Shown one piece after another: positions 1 to 12,500 of a DNA stretch of 19,682 bases. This stretch comes from Hyphochytrium catenoides (Eukaryota > Sar > Hyphochytriomycetes > Hyphochytriales > Hyphochytriaceae). Position 1 is the first letter of the stretch; each line of letters opens with the position of its first letter. The notes beneath the pieces are model-generated. The model had not been told where the DNA came from and ran no database searches. It saw nothing but the letters and a program-made list of their open reading frames with translations. Both the position numbers and the translations under genes were made by a program. The stretch is taken from NCBI GenBank assembly GCA_900088475.1, contig FLMG01000600.1:41012-60693 (forward strand), written 5' to 3'.

Positions 1-2
1 CG

Positions 3-563
3 CCCGCCACTTATCGAAATCGCGCCACCATTTGAGTTAGCAGAGGAGCCACCAGTGAGCGCTACTCCTCCAGCTGTAAGTGAGGAACTTATAGCATTTG
101 CTCCACTGAGCTTGATAGAGCCTCCGCGGACTGCTCCTACACCAGACCGGATGGTCACGTTTCCTCCATTTCCGTCCAACGACTCTCCAGAAGAGATGCT
201 TACGTCTCCACTTGAGCCATAAGACGCAGAACCAGAGAAAATGCGGATATCACCAGAGTTACCGGACGCGCTGTGGTTTCCTGATCCCACTGATACATCA
301 CCACTGCTTCCTTTATAGGACGAGGACAAGCTATTCCCACTCTGTAGTAAAATTGCTCCTCCATCACCTTCGGTCGCTGAGCCTGCTGAAAGCAAGACAT
401 GACCCCCGTTTGAAGAAGCCATAGAGGACCTCGTAGATCCAGCCTGAATGACGATCCCACCGGCTGGGGAAGGATTGTTGTCAGACGTCGTTGAGCCAGC
501 AGCTAAACTAATGGCACCGGCTAAGCCGTCCGTATTGTGACCCCCAATCAATGAAATACCGCC
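3..563 (-). repeat. Module M16, partial (187 residues, about 12 strands)
   Basis: This is the first part of a further module, opening with GISLIGG and cut by the window edge after about 12 strands (all of sub-block 1 and the start of sub-block 2). Linkers after strands 2 and 3 are long as expected (STTSDNNPSPAGG; STRSSMASSNGG). Strand 6 shows the Gly-Ser-Gly ending (DVSVGSG) that recurs at this position in other modules. Because the pattern continues to the edge, the array extends beyond it. Confidence 0.85.
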
Positions 564-3500
564 GGCGCTTCCTCCTGTCCCTGTCGATAAGCTAATGGAT
601 CCCGATGACTCTTGGCCCATTCCAGAGGCAATGGATAGGCTGCCAGAGGAACCTCTCTCCGAATGTGAGCTCAAGAGGGAAATATCTCCAGTGGTACCGC
701 CTGGAGCAGCAGAATGACCACTGTACAATGAGACAGTCCCCGAAGAACCTTTTAGATTCCGGCCAGTGAATAACTGAAGTGCGCCTGTGTGGTCCCCATT
801 GTCGGTCGCAGCGGTGTGAATCTGAACTGTGCCAAGGTCGCCTTCTCCGCTCCTTACCACCACAGACCCACCAAGGGCTCTATTCGCCGAGGAACCTGCA
901 GCTATTATGACCTTCCCTCCTTTGCCCTCTCCATGACCTGTAAATGACCCTGCCCGCAAATCAATGGAGCCGCCTTCACTATCACTAGCATTCATGGAAC
1001 CAGCGTGGAGCCTAATCCCCCCTCCTTGCCCTCGGGTTCCACTTCCAACCTTAAGACTAATTGAACCTGAGGAGGCATCGGTGGAATGACCCGTCATGAG
1101 GTCTAAAGCGCCAGTTTGCTCGAGGGAGCCAGCCGAAGCTAATGCTATACTACCACTGCCTAGTGGCGTAGCAGGCCAAGCAGCAGTTGTTAAAATCGAT
1201 ATGTCACCCGTGCGCGATGAACGAGAGGCACCACTACGCAAAGTGAGCTCCCCACCTACGCCGGCCACACTTGAGCCTGCCTGAATGTCAAGACTTCCTC
1301 CAGTCTGGGACGTAGAGGATCCAGCTGAGATGGAAACTGACCCCGCACTGCCTTTCATCATAGAGCTACCCGCAGCAAGCTCTAAAGAACCAGCTTCACT
1401 GGCAGAGCTACCCGAAGAAATAGTTATCGATCCACTTGTGCCATCTTCTCCCAAGACTTCTCCAGAAGAAACACTGATGCTGCCACTTTGTCCGGCTGCC
1501 GCAGCTCCTGAGGTCAAGTTTAAACTACCAGTCGAAGACATTCCTTCGCTAGAACTTATCATGACCTCTCCACTTGAGCCTTGTTTGCTTGACCCAGACG
1601 ACACTATCACACTACCTCCGTTCCCAGTCCCTAAGGAGGATCCGCCTCCCAGAACAACATCACCACCTGAAGCGGAGGGTGCGAGTGCTGCGCCTCCAGT
1701 TAGCGAGATGGCACCAGCTGAATCATTCTCGAAGCTGCTGGTAGGTGGAGATGAACCAATTGACCCCGCTTCCAGCAGAATGCTGCCTGATAGGCCTCCC
1801 TTTGCAGTTCCTACGCTGACGCTGTAGGATCCTGTTTCAAAGCCGTCACCGGTGGAAATGGAGACAGCTCCCGACGCACCCTCTTTGCTGGATCCGGTGT
1901 ACATCAACACAGAACCTGACATTCCATCAGCCGTTTGTGCCGTAAGGACGCGCACATCACCAGTCGTCCCAACTGCTGACGCACCAGTCGACAACGTTAT
2001 CGCTCCGGAGGAAGAAGTGCTAGTTGCGCCAGTAGAAAGCATTATTTGACCAGTCTCACCTCCTCCAGATGATTTAGCAGAGCCAAAAAGAATCGAACCA
2101 GTCGCCCTCCCTGCGAGCCCAGTACCGCTCTTCAACACAATTGCACCTCCAGTGCTCTGAGTGGCATTTGCTCCCAAAATTGTTACGTTGCCAGCCCTGG
2201 CTGAAGACCCAGCAAGGAGGTCAATAGATCCCCCTAAACTCTCACTTTCATCGGACAACGTATTCGTGGGTATCGAGCCAGCTGATAACCGGATTGAACC
2301 ACCTTGGCCTCGATTGCCTTTACCAATTGATATTTCAATGGAACCGGTGCTACCTCCAGAGCTATTTCCGCTATTCAATTTGATAGAGGCGCTGGCGCCT
2401 GCGCTTGACCCTGTCGACAGGCTGACCAGTCCGCTGCGGCCTCCAGCAGGTCCGCTGGCGGCTGAACCAATCCAAATGGACCCACTGGCTGAGCCCTGCC
2501 CTTGGCTGGCACCGCTTTGTAAGACCAAGTTCCCACCAGTCCTGCCGGCGCCAGTCGTTGAGCCGCCATTTAGAGTAATAGTTCCTCCATGTCCGTTCAA
2601 AGTTGATCCAGCAGTCACATTGACAGCTCCACCATCCGTGCCGTATTCTGGCCCTTGAGCTGATCCAGCCAAGAGCATCATTGACCCACCCGAGACTGAG
2701 CCGGATCCTGTTCCTACAGCGAGAGTTATTGAACCCCCGGCGCCCCCGAGGCTTTCTCCCGTTGCCAACTGCAGTCCTCCACTACTAGAAGCTCGCGAAG
2801 CACCAGAAGACAATACTACGTTACCACTTGACCCTATGCTACCGTCCTCAGCTTCGCTAGATCCTATCCAAATAGATCCACTTCCAGCTAGTCCGGTGCC
2901 CGAGAGCAGCCTAAGCTGGCCTCCGACTCCTCCAACGGCCGTGCCACCACGGACCAGAATGCCTCCCGCGCTAGAGGAGGGATGTGTAGATTGGGAGGAG
3001 CCACCGGTGAGTTCTACTTCACCCGCAGTATCCTGTGGGGTATGTGAGGTGATAGAGCCAGCACTGAGACGTAGGCTGCCAGCCTCTAGCTTGGTGCTGT
3101 TACCAGCTATTATCATGACAGAACCAGACTGCAGTGCTTTTCCAGTCGACAGAGCAATTCCCCCTGAGGAGCCGTTCAGGCTACCTCCAGTGGAGATTAA
3201 GCTTGCGCCAGATCTTGCGCCCACTGCTGTGGCCTGTCCTGTAGCCAGAGCTATAGTGCCTGCAGCCATGCGTGCCATTCCCGTCTGGACCTTTATGGAG
3301 CCAGAAGAGGCGCCTGCCTGATTGGCACCTGTCACAATTTGTACTTCTCCGGTGTCTCCTGCCAGCTCGAGTTCAGAAGCCGCCGTTCCTATCTGGACAG
3401 GACCGCTCTTCAGATCAGGACTTGAGCCACTCACAAGGGTGATAGCACCCCCGGGACCATTTCGGGCATCCCCTCCCTGAAGTAAAATGCTACCTCCCTG

Positions 3501-6500
3501 GCCCTCCAATTGGGCTTTACCACCACGGAGCTCGATGGAGCCACCTCCTACAGTGGAGGACTTCAATGCTCCTGTTGACCCAGCGGTAATCGTCACCTTT
3601 CCTCCGCCACCTTGGCCACTTTTTCCTGCTTCTATTAGCACTTGTCCTGCGTTTGCTACTTCCGAATCACCTGATCGCAGTGAAAGGGATCCGCTGCTTC
3701 CTGCTCCAGTTGGCGAACCGGGTCGTGCTGTGGAGGAGGTTTGGATCGTCACATTTCCGCTTTGACCATTGCCTTTTGCTATGCCAGATGCGACAGTGAC
3801 CTGTCCACTGTTGTCGGCATCAAATTGCCCCTCGGCATCTCCGCTCACTAGCCTAAGATCGCCACCTCGCCTACCGGATCCTGACCCTAAAACAAGAGCT
3901 CCACCTTGCCCATTTGAAGCTCTACCTGCGCGAACAGAAACAGAACCCCCCTGGCCATTGGATTGAAAGTTATCACTCGTGCTTCCCCCATCAATAAGAA
4001 CGGATCCACCACCAAGGGCCCCTATTCCTGCTGATAAGGTGAGCGATCCTGCATGGCCACTGCTACTCCTACCGGTTGCAAGACTAAGATGCCCAGAACC
4101 AACTCCTGCCTGTCCAGAAAGGAGAGTTATGTTACCACTGCGACCTTGGCTATTGTCAGTATCTCCAGAGCTTAAGCGGACGCTACCGCTTCCACTAAGA
4201 GAGGATCTACCAGAATTGATGGCGATGTCACCGCCGCGTCCAGCGCCAGCGCTTCCACCAGTCAAGAAAATACTCCCTCCCTGCGAAGACTCCTTAGTAG
4301 ACAAAGCAGAGCCTGCATTGAGGTCTATTTCCCCTCCCACAGCCCTTTCCAGACCGGACCCTGCGGAAATTTGAATCCGGCCACCGGTCCTCTCTCCGCC
4401 ATGACCTGCCTGGATTTCGACTGACCCTGCCACTCGTCCAGCGTTACCGGTTGAAAGCGTTAGCGATCCCGAGGAGGCGGTCGATGGAGAAGCCGCTCCC
4501 GTGGCGAATACAACTGAGCCAGTTTGAGCGCCTTCTTTAGCAAAAACGCTAGATGTTGAGAGTTTGACCTCACCACTCAACCTGTCCGCGGATCCACTAT
4601 AGATACGGATAGCGCCAGACTTTCCCCCTTCATATGATGCGGAGCCAGAGGACAGTTCGATTGATCCTGAGGCATCCCCAGAAATGCCACTGCCAATCGT
4701 CACAAGCCCACCAGCCTTACCCGCACTAGGGCCACTGAGGATGCTCAAGGAGCCACCTGCTCCATTTAGAGAAGTTCCTCTGCCCGCGTGGAAGCTAACA
4801 TTACCACCGGAAGTGCCTCCGCCCCCTTCCAATATAACACTGCCACCAGAAATTGCAGCGTCTCCAGCGACAAGGCGCACGGAACCTCCGTTGCCTGCAT
4901 ATCCAGTGCCGGCTTGAAAGCCTAGTGATCCTCCCTCTCCCAAAGTGCTACTACCAGCTTTAAGTAGAAGGTACCCTCCAGTGGAGGTGTTGGTAGAAGA
5001 AGACTCTATAGAAATGTTGCCACCAATTCCATGGGACGAGCCCGAAAGAATAGCAATGGATCCGCCGTCCCCTGCACGAGAGGCACCACTTTGAATTGTC
5101 ACGTAGCCTCCACTCGCAGACTCGCTATCGCCTCCCTGGAGCGTCAGCTCTCCTCCACCCTTAGAACTAGACTTTCCTGCTGCCAAGAACAAAGAACCTC
5201 CATTGCCATCCCTGCTTGGCCCAGCCAAAACTGAAAGAGTTCCCGCTTCCTGTGGCCCCGAGGACCCAGTTGCAATAAGGACTGATCCGCTTCGGCCAGA
5301 GTGGCTGTCACCAGTTATAAGCTGTAGTGCTCCGCTTTGAGAGTTGGCTTTACCGGAAAACAGTGACACCGCTCCGGTCTTGCCATCGCTGTTATCTGAG
5401 TGATGTGATCCGATTTCAACACCGCCACTATTCCCAGATGTGGAGTTGCCAGAATTGAGGATAACATCCCCTCCTGAGCCACCAGAGCTAAGACCTGCCT
5501 CAAGTTTGATATTTCCTCCCTTTGAACCTGCGAGGTTGGATGAACTGTGCCCACCCTCTATTATTACGTCACCACCCGCAACCGGACCGCTCGCTTCCTG
5601 TGATGAGACTTGAGAAGCCCCTGCCGAAAAGTGAATCGACGAACCCTTATTCCCGTTGCTCGCCCCAACGACGGCGCTGATTGACCCCGAATGAACGCCA
5701 TCACCCGTACGCATGTTCAAAGAACCAGACAACCCTCGAGGAGTGTTTCCACTGACGAGTGAGATCGAACCGGACAGGGCTCCCGATCTGACATTCTCAA
5801 GCACGTCAGAGGTAGAAATGTAAACGCTACCGCTTATGCCACTTTGAGAGTTGCCGGAAAGGAGATGTAGGGATCCCGAAGTCCCAGAAGATGTACCGCC
5901 ACTGCTAATTGTAAGATTCCCAGAAGTTGCCCCAGAATTCATTGCGTCAGAAGTGATAATCTGGACAGAACCACTAAGGGTGCTGGAAGGGCCTGATGTT
6001 AATAGAAGATGGCCATCAGCTCCCGCTGAGAATGTCGCGTTGGCCCCATCCGACGATAGGCCCTCCAAGCCAATATAGGCCCCATTGCGATCGTTGTTAA
6101 CCGTGGGGTGAGCGGAGCCCGCTGATATTCTGACAGCACCCGATTCCCCAACCCCTGAAGTATCACCCACGGTGATCTCGATGTCCCCAGTCCGTCCACT
6201 GGAACTTCGCCCAGACTTTAGTGATAGCGAGCCGCTATCGGCCTTGCCAGTTGATCGGGATGAAAGCGATATGTTTCCGGATGATCCCTCGGCGCCGACC
6301 ACACCTGACCATATCTGCACATTCCCGCTACTGCTCTCTCCAGTGCCACTATACAGTTCAAGATTCCCTCCAATGCCAGACATACTCTCTCCAGCTTCCA
6401 GACTCAATCTGCCACCAGAGCCATCCAAAGTGTTGCCCGAGTTCAGAAGAATAGATCCACCTTCACCCTTCGTCACCGACCCACCCACCAACCTCACAAG

Positions 6501-9500
6501 GGCACCTTCCCCTGGCCCGCTAGCTGACCCAGCAGACAGAGTGATACTACCACTTTGCTCTCCCGCTAAACTGTTACCAGTTGTCAGCCAAACGTGCCCA
6601 CTTCCTCCATCGCTTGATGATCCAGTTTCCATAGAGAGGTCACCACTATCGCTTCCTTTGCCTGGAGTGTTTGTAGCTACCTGAATCGATCCACTTGCAC
6701 CAGCGGCACTTGTACCTGAAAGGAGGCTAATGGTTCCTCCGGACCCAAAGGCTGAAGAAGTTTGTCCTGCTAGAATCCGTATGCTACCGCCTTCACCCGA
6801 AGTCGCAGCGCCACTGCTGCCTGCCCGGATAACAATGTCACCACCTTTGGCAATAGGAGACCCAACTGTTTCCGCAGAGCCTGCGAAAAGCCCTATGTTG
6901 CCTCCCTCAACCTCACGACTCCGCCCGACTGCAAAAGACATCAAGCCAGCCTTGACTCCGTCGCCTGTTGACAGACTAATCACCCCTGAAGACCCACTGG
7001 GACTGTAGCCCGTCGAAAAGTGAACACCACCGGAGTTTGATTCCGGCCCCAGCACCATGGAGGTGGATGCAATGATATCGCCACTCTCTCCGTAGGTCGC
7101 TCCACCGGTCTGAAGTGTAACCGAACCGGACTTCGACGCCCTACCAGGACCGCCTTCGGTAGGTCCGCTAGTTAATTCGACCGAGCCGCTTCCACTCTTA
7201 CCTTCACCTGATTCTAGATGCAGCGTGCCACTTCTAGCCTCTGCCCCAACTCCAGTGCGGATTGTAACTGAACCCCCATTCTCACCGTCTGCAGACCCAC
7301 CCCCGATGTCAATCGTACCTCCAATCTCATTATTGCCGCCAAAACCGGCCCTAAGCCGAATGGAGCCGCCAGGTGATCTCTCCTTGGCTTTGGTAGAGCC
7401 AGCCTCAACAGTCACAGAACCACCCTGACCCAACATGCTGCTTCCTACTTGAAGGGCAATATTTCCTCCTCTTCCCGCGGAACTAGAGCCGGAGGTCAGA
7501 GACAATTGTCCCGTGCTGTCAGGGGAGTTGGCAGTCTTGATTGAAACATCACCGCTGTGGCGAAAGCCTGAGGAACCTTGAGATGTTCCTGAAGATATTA
7601 AAACAAATCCTCCAGTGCTATCACTCCCCAAAGCATCTCCAGCAGCAAAGTATGCAGCCCCTCCCCGCTTGCTCCCGTAACCTGCAGCGAGGTTGAGGGA
7701 TCCGCCGGCACTTACAGCTGAGGAGCCTGAGGAAAGCGATATCGTTCCACCATCAGCCTCATTTACTAGGCCCGCATGTACTTCTATGGATCCACCGTGA
7801 GATACACCTTGGCCTGTTGACAGTTGAATCGAACCTGAGTGTCCGCCGGCTGATATTCCACTAGCGACAACGACAGCACCAGTAGAATGACTCCTGGCTT
7901 TGCCAGAGGCAATGACTAAAGATCCGCTTGATCCTCCTGCCCCTCCGGACGTAAGTTTAACACGACCACTTGTTCCTTTTAGGCTGCTTCCCGACGAAAG
8001 TGAGAGCTCACCGCCTATCCCTGCGCTTGCTTCACCAGCAGCAACAATAATCCTGCCGCCATCTAAGGCACTGTTCGTAGACGTTGAAGTGGATCCGCTC
8101 TGTAGAATTAGATCGCCTCCTTTCCCGTTGCCGCTATTCGACTCAGCTCTAGCCACAGATCCAGCAGCGATATGCACCTTACCCGCCGACGCATCTAGCG
8201 AGCTATTTCCAACAGTGAGCGTAATAGAACCAGGTACTTCTGCTTCTCCCGTCGATAAGCTTATAAAGCCAGAAGAACCATAAGGACTGACTCCTGTGGC
8301 GAGAATCGCTGAACCAGACCGGGACTGAGTGCCAGGGCTAGAGGTAGCCGTCTCAGCCGTACTGATAATGACTGTTCCACTCACTGAGGATGACCGACCA
8401 GTGCTCAACGCTATTGATCCCGAGGTACCGACAGCACTATCGCCAGAGTAAAGCTCTATGTTACCGGTGCCTTCGGCCTGGGGGTCGACAGCATTTGCAG
8501 TAGAAATGCTTACCAGGCCAGTCTTTGTCTTGATTCCCTCGCTACCGCCGCTACGAAGCTGAATGCTGCCGCCAGAGCCGTCGACGCCTTGCCCTGCTGC
8601 TACGGTTAGGTTACCACCCATCCCGCTGCCTGTCTTCATAACAGAACCAGACTGTAACTCAATAGAGCCCCCAACTGCATTCCTGCTTGTGATGTGGCCC
8701 GCATGCAGGCGAATCTTCCCTCCTACACTGTTGCCACCATCATGGACCTTAATAGTAACAGATCCCGCGGACCCGTGGCCACTGCTCCCGGTCTCAAATG
8801 AGAGCGCTCCAGAATTTCCCTCGTCCGTTGGAGAGGAGTACATCTTTATGTTGCCGCTGGCACCTTTTTGTCCAGTTAGTCCCGACGCGATGGTAAAGTC
8901 GCCACTGCCATACCCCTCCTGAGTTCCTCCAGACTGAATTGAAATTGCGCCACCTGTGCTGGACCTACTGCCGCCTGCGGAAACATCTATCTTGCCACCA
9001 ACCCCATACTCTGAGGATCCTGACAATAGTGAGATTGGACCACCTTCTCCCTTTTCGGATTGTTTCGTTAGAGACCCAGCCGTGATGTTTACAGCTCCTC
9101 CAAGTGAGTTAACACCCGATCCTGAGGACAGACTGATCGATCCGCTTTTTCCAGCGTGGCTGTTACCTGTAGAGACCGCAATATTGCCCGACTCTCCGGT
9201 GGAGGATTCCCCCGAAGAAATGGCCACGCGACCGCTAGATCCTTGTAGCTTTGAAGAACCAGAAGCAATAACGACAGAACCACTGTCCCCCTTGACAGCA
9301 GAGCCAGAAAAGAGCATGAGGTGGCCGGCTACTCCTTTAGAGGCGTGTCCTCCCTGGAGCATGACATGCCCTCCGTCAGAGGATAGATCATTGCCCACTG
9401 TATTACTAGATCCACCTTGCAAAGTAACCTTGCCTGCCTCTCGGGTACCGACCGGTCTTGACGACGATCCATCGACAGACCCCGCCCTGAGATGGATACC

Positions 9501-12500
9501 CCCCGACTCTGCCTCACTACTATTGCCTGTGCTAAGCCAGATCGAGCCAGAATTTACCAGCCCGGTGCCGGTAGAAAGTGAAACAGATCCACTGGACTCA
9601 TTTAAGGCCTCTCCTGTGACAACGGAGAAGGATCCGGAGGGAACCCCTTGTCTTCCTTTATTCGCCCCGGTCATGAGCATTAGGTCTCCGCTACCGCTTT
9701 CGGATTGTCCGGTGGAAATGCTGACTCCGCCTGATCCTACGTTGGTACTACTACTTGTATAAATCTCAACAGAGGCATGGCTCTGTTGACGGGAGGTGCT
9801 CTCAATGCCGCCTGTTGAAGTGCCCAGACGCACTGATCCGGCTGCCCCGAAACGCCCTGCGCCGCTCTCAATCTCAACAGAGCCACCCTCCCCGTGACCC
9901 ATACTCATACCGGCAGCAATCCTTACATCGCCCCCTTCAGCCTCGCCGGAACCCGCATGAAGATCAAGAGCTCCACCGACGGAACTCGCGCCAGAAGACG
10001 AGCCCGAGCGCAGACCAATGTCACCTGCGGCACCAGTGCTGTTTCCCGAGCCAATCGCAATGGCACCCCCATGTGCGCCTTTTGAGGATCCTGTTGTCAA
10101 GAAGAGAGAGCCGGTCCGTCCATCGCCGGAAGATGTAGAGATTGAAACGTTACCGGAGCCCCCACCATCGTTCTCAGTGATTCCACCAGATCCAGAGCTT
10201 ATGAACACTGATCCGCTGGTCCGACTCCTAGAGCTACCGCTTCGCATCAAGAGCTCTCCTCCTCGCCCTGTCACACTAGTACCTGCATCTATCTCCAAAG
10301 AACCACCGTGGCCTGAGACAGATGCACCTGCCTTCACTTGAATCCGACCTCCTACGCCAGTAGGGTAAGCTCCCAGGGCAGAACCTGCAGTGAGCTGGAT
10401 CTTTCCTGCAGGTAGAGGTCCAGCAATCGACCCAGCCGACAGGTTGACGCTACCACTGGTACCATCTTGAGCTGATCCGGTCAAAAGTGTAATACTGCCG
10501 GTATTGCCAGTGGCCTTCGATACACCTGACTCTATCTGAACATTTCCAGAGGAAGCCCCGCTGGTGGCTCCAGATTTTAGACGTAGTCCTCCAGTTGAAC
10601 CTGTACCAGCTGCAGATGCCACAAGAATGTCACCACCGATGCCGGTGCCGAAGGCTCCCCCACTTCTTAGAACAAGGTGACCTCCCTTCGATTGGCGCTC
10701 GCCATTCAAAGTGGAGTAGGAGTGTCCAGCGTCTAAAATGAGAGAGCCTGCGTCGGATTCGCTTCCAGACTCTACAGAACCAGCAGACACAGAAATAGTG
10801 CCGCCTTGGTGAACGGTGCTATTACCTGCCGTCACAGAAATTGAACCTGCAGTCTTAGCTGCCGAACCGCTTGTGAGCCTTAGCGATCCTGTAGAGCCCT
10901 TTGAAGTTCCTGCTGTTCCCAGCACAGCAGCACCAGAACTTCCCAAACCAGAGACAGCGGATGAGGAGAGAACGATATCTCCACTATTTGCTGCAGCAAC
11001 ACCTGTTTCAATTCGAATGCTCCCAGAGCTTAATGCTCTTGAGGCGCCAGTTGCAATAAGGGTCGATCCACTGGCCCCGCTTTGCACAGCGGCTGTTGTG
11101 AGGGTGAGCTGACCACTCCCTTGCGGCCCACTTCCAGTAATCAGATCTATGGGACCACCCTCACCGTACGCTGCAGCTGTCCCTCCAATCAGACTTAATG
11201 ACCCTCCCTCCAGCGCTCCATCTCCTGCCGAAATCTGTACCGCTCCTCCTTCACCCTGCAGGTTTGAACCTGCGGCCAAGGAAATTAGACCCGCCGAAAT
11301 CCCATTGCTTTTGCCAGCAGTAAGTCGAATGTCGCCACTCGAGCCTGCAGAGCTGTTTCCTGACGTCAACAGGAGATGGCCACTGTCAACACCAGCATTA
11401 TTAGACATCAGAGCAACAGCACCACTGAAAGTCCCCTCCTGAGAAGACGTCTGCCCAGAAGATATTGAAACAGAACCGCTGCTTCTCGAGGTGGCTGACG
11501 TGCCTCCACTTTGAATGTGAAGGCTACCTCCATCTCCGCCATTTTCTGAGGCAGAGCCGGCCTCAAGACTAAGAGAGCCACCTGTCCCCGAGTAGGAGGA
11601 TCCTGATTGCAGGTGCAGTAATCCGCCAGTCCCACCTTTATCACCCTCCACGGAGCCAGCACCAATAACCACATTCCCTCCTTGTTTGGAGCCATGCCCG
11701 AGTCCACCAAATAGGCTGAGTGCACCAGCTTCTTGGCCACTCAACCCTGAAGAAATTTTAACTTCACCACTCTTCACTCCTTGAGCCTTGCCTGTCGATA
11801 GGGTAATGCTCCCGCTTAGCCCTTCAGGTCCTTCTGCTACGTCAGTAGCGAGGAGAAGGGAGCCACTTCGTCCCTTGGAGGATCTGCCCGATAGAACTCT
11901 CACATATCCGCCGGTACCCTCTGCAAAACCTCCAGAGAGGACTACACCACCTCCATCAATAAAACTGGAGCCAGCAACCAATACCGCATCACCCCCTTGC
12001 CCCTTGGCTGAACCTGCTTTCAGGACGAGGTTCCCGCCGGTCTCTTCCAAGCTTTCTCCAACAACCACAGAGACAGATCCAGCAGCGGAAGCATTACCGG
12101 TAGACAGCATGAGTGAACCGGACGAACCAGCCTGGGCATGGCCAGTTTGCAACTTTGCGTACCCAGTTGCCTCCCTAACAGCGCCAATCGAGTCGATAAT
12201 AGCCGACGTGCTTAGGCTAAGGCTGCCAGTTTGAGTTTGACCCCGACCTGTTGCAATCCGAACTGCTCCTGAAGAAATACTCTCACTATTTCCACTCAGC
12301 AGCTCGAGAGCACCAGTTCTGCCAATGCCACTGTCGCTGCTGCTTATATGTACTGATCCACTGTTTCCGCGCTTGAACGCACTGCCGCTGGAGATTGTTA
12401 CCGAACCACCGAGACCCTGATCACCAGACGAGCCGGCATAGATTGTGACATTACCTCCGATTCCTCCATTAACCCCACCGGATCCGGCCCTGAGGTCAAT

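Noticed and set aside
8956-9762. Plus-strand Pro/Leu-rich ORF of 268 codons, and many similar ones in the same frame (for example 13624-14223, 1285-1827, 2161-2658, 11788-12234)
   Set aside because: These are antisense shadows. All lie in one fixed phase against the minus-strand gene, and their Pro-rich text is the complement of Gly codons. They have the same 48-bp rhythm and no domain of their own.
9755-10138. Plus-strand ORF of 127 codons rich in Arg, Gln and His
   Set aside because: It is an out-of-phase shadow of M8 with a composition typical of frame-shifted repeat DNA and no recognisable motif.
11408-11740. Minus-strand ORFs of 60 to 110 codons in a second phase (also 200-460, 5315-5554, 12398-12625, 15941-16165)
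   Set aside because: They overlap the giant frame on the same strand, are scattered and short, and show none of the ordered repeat pattern.
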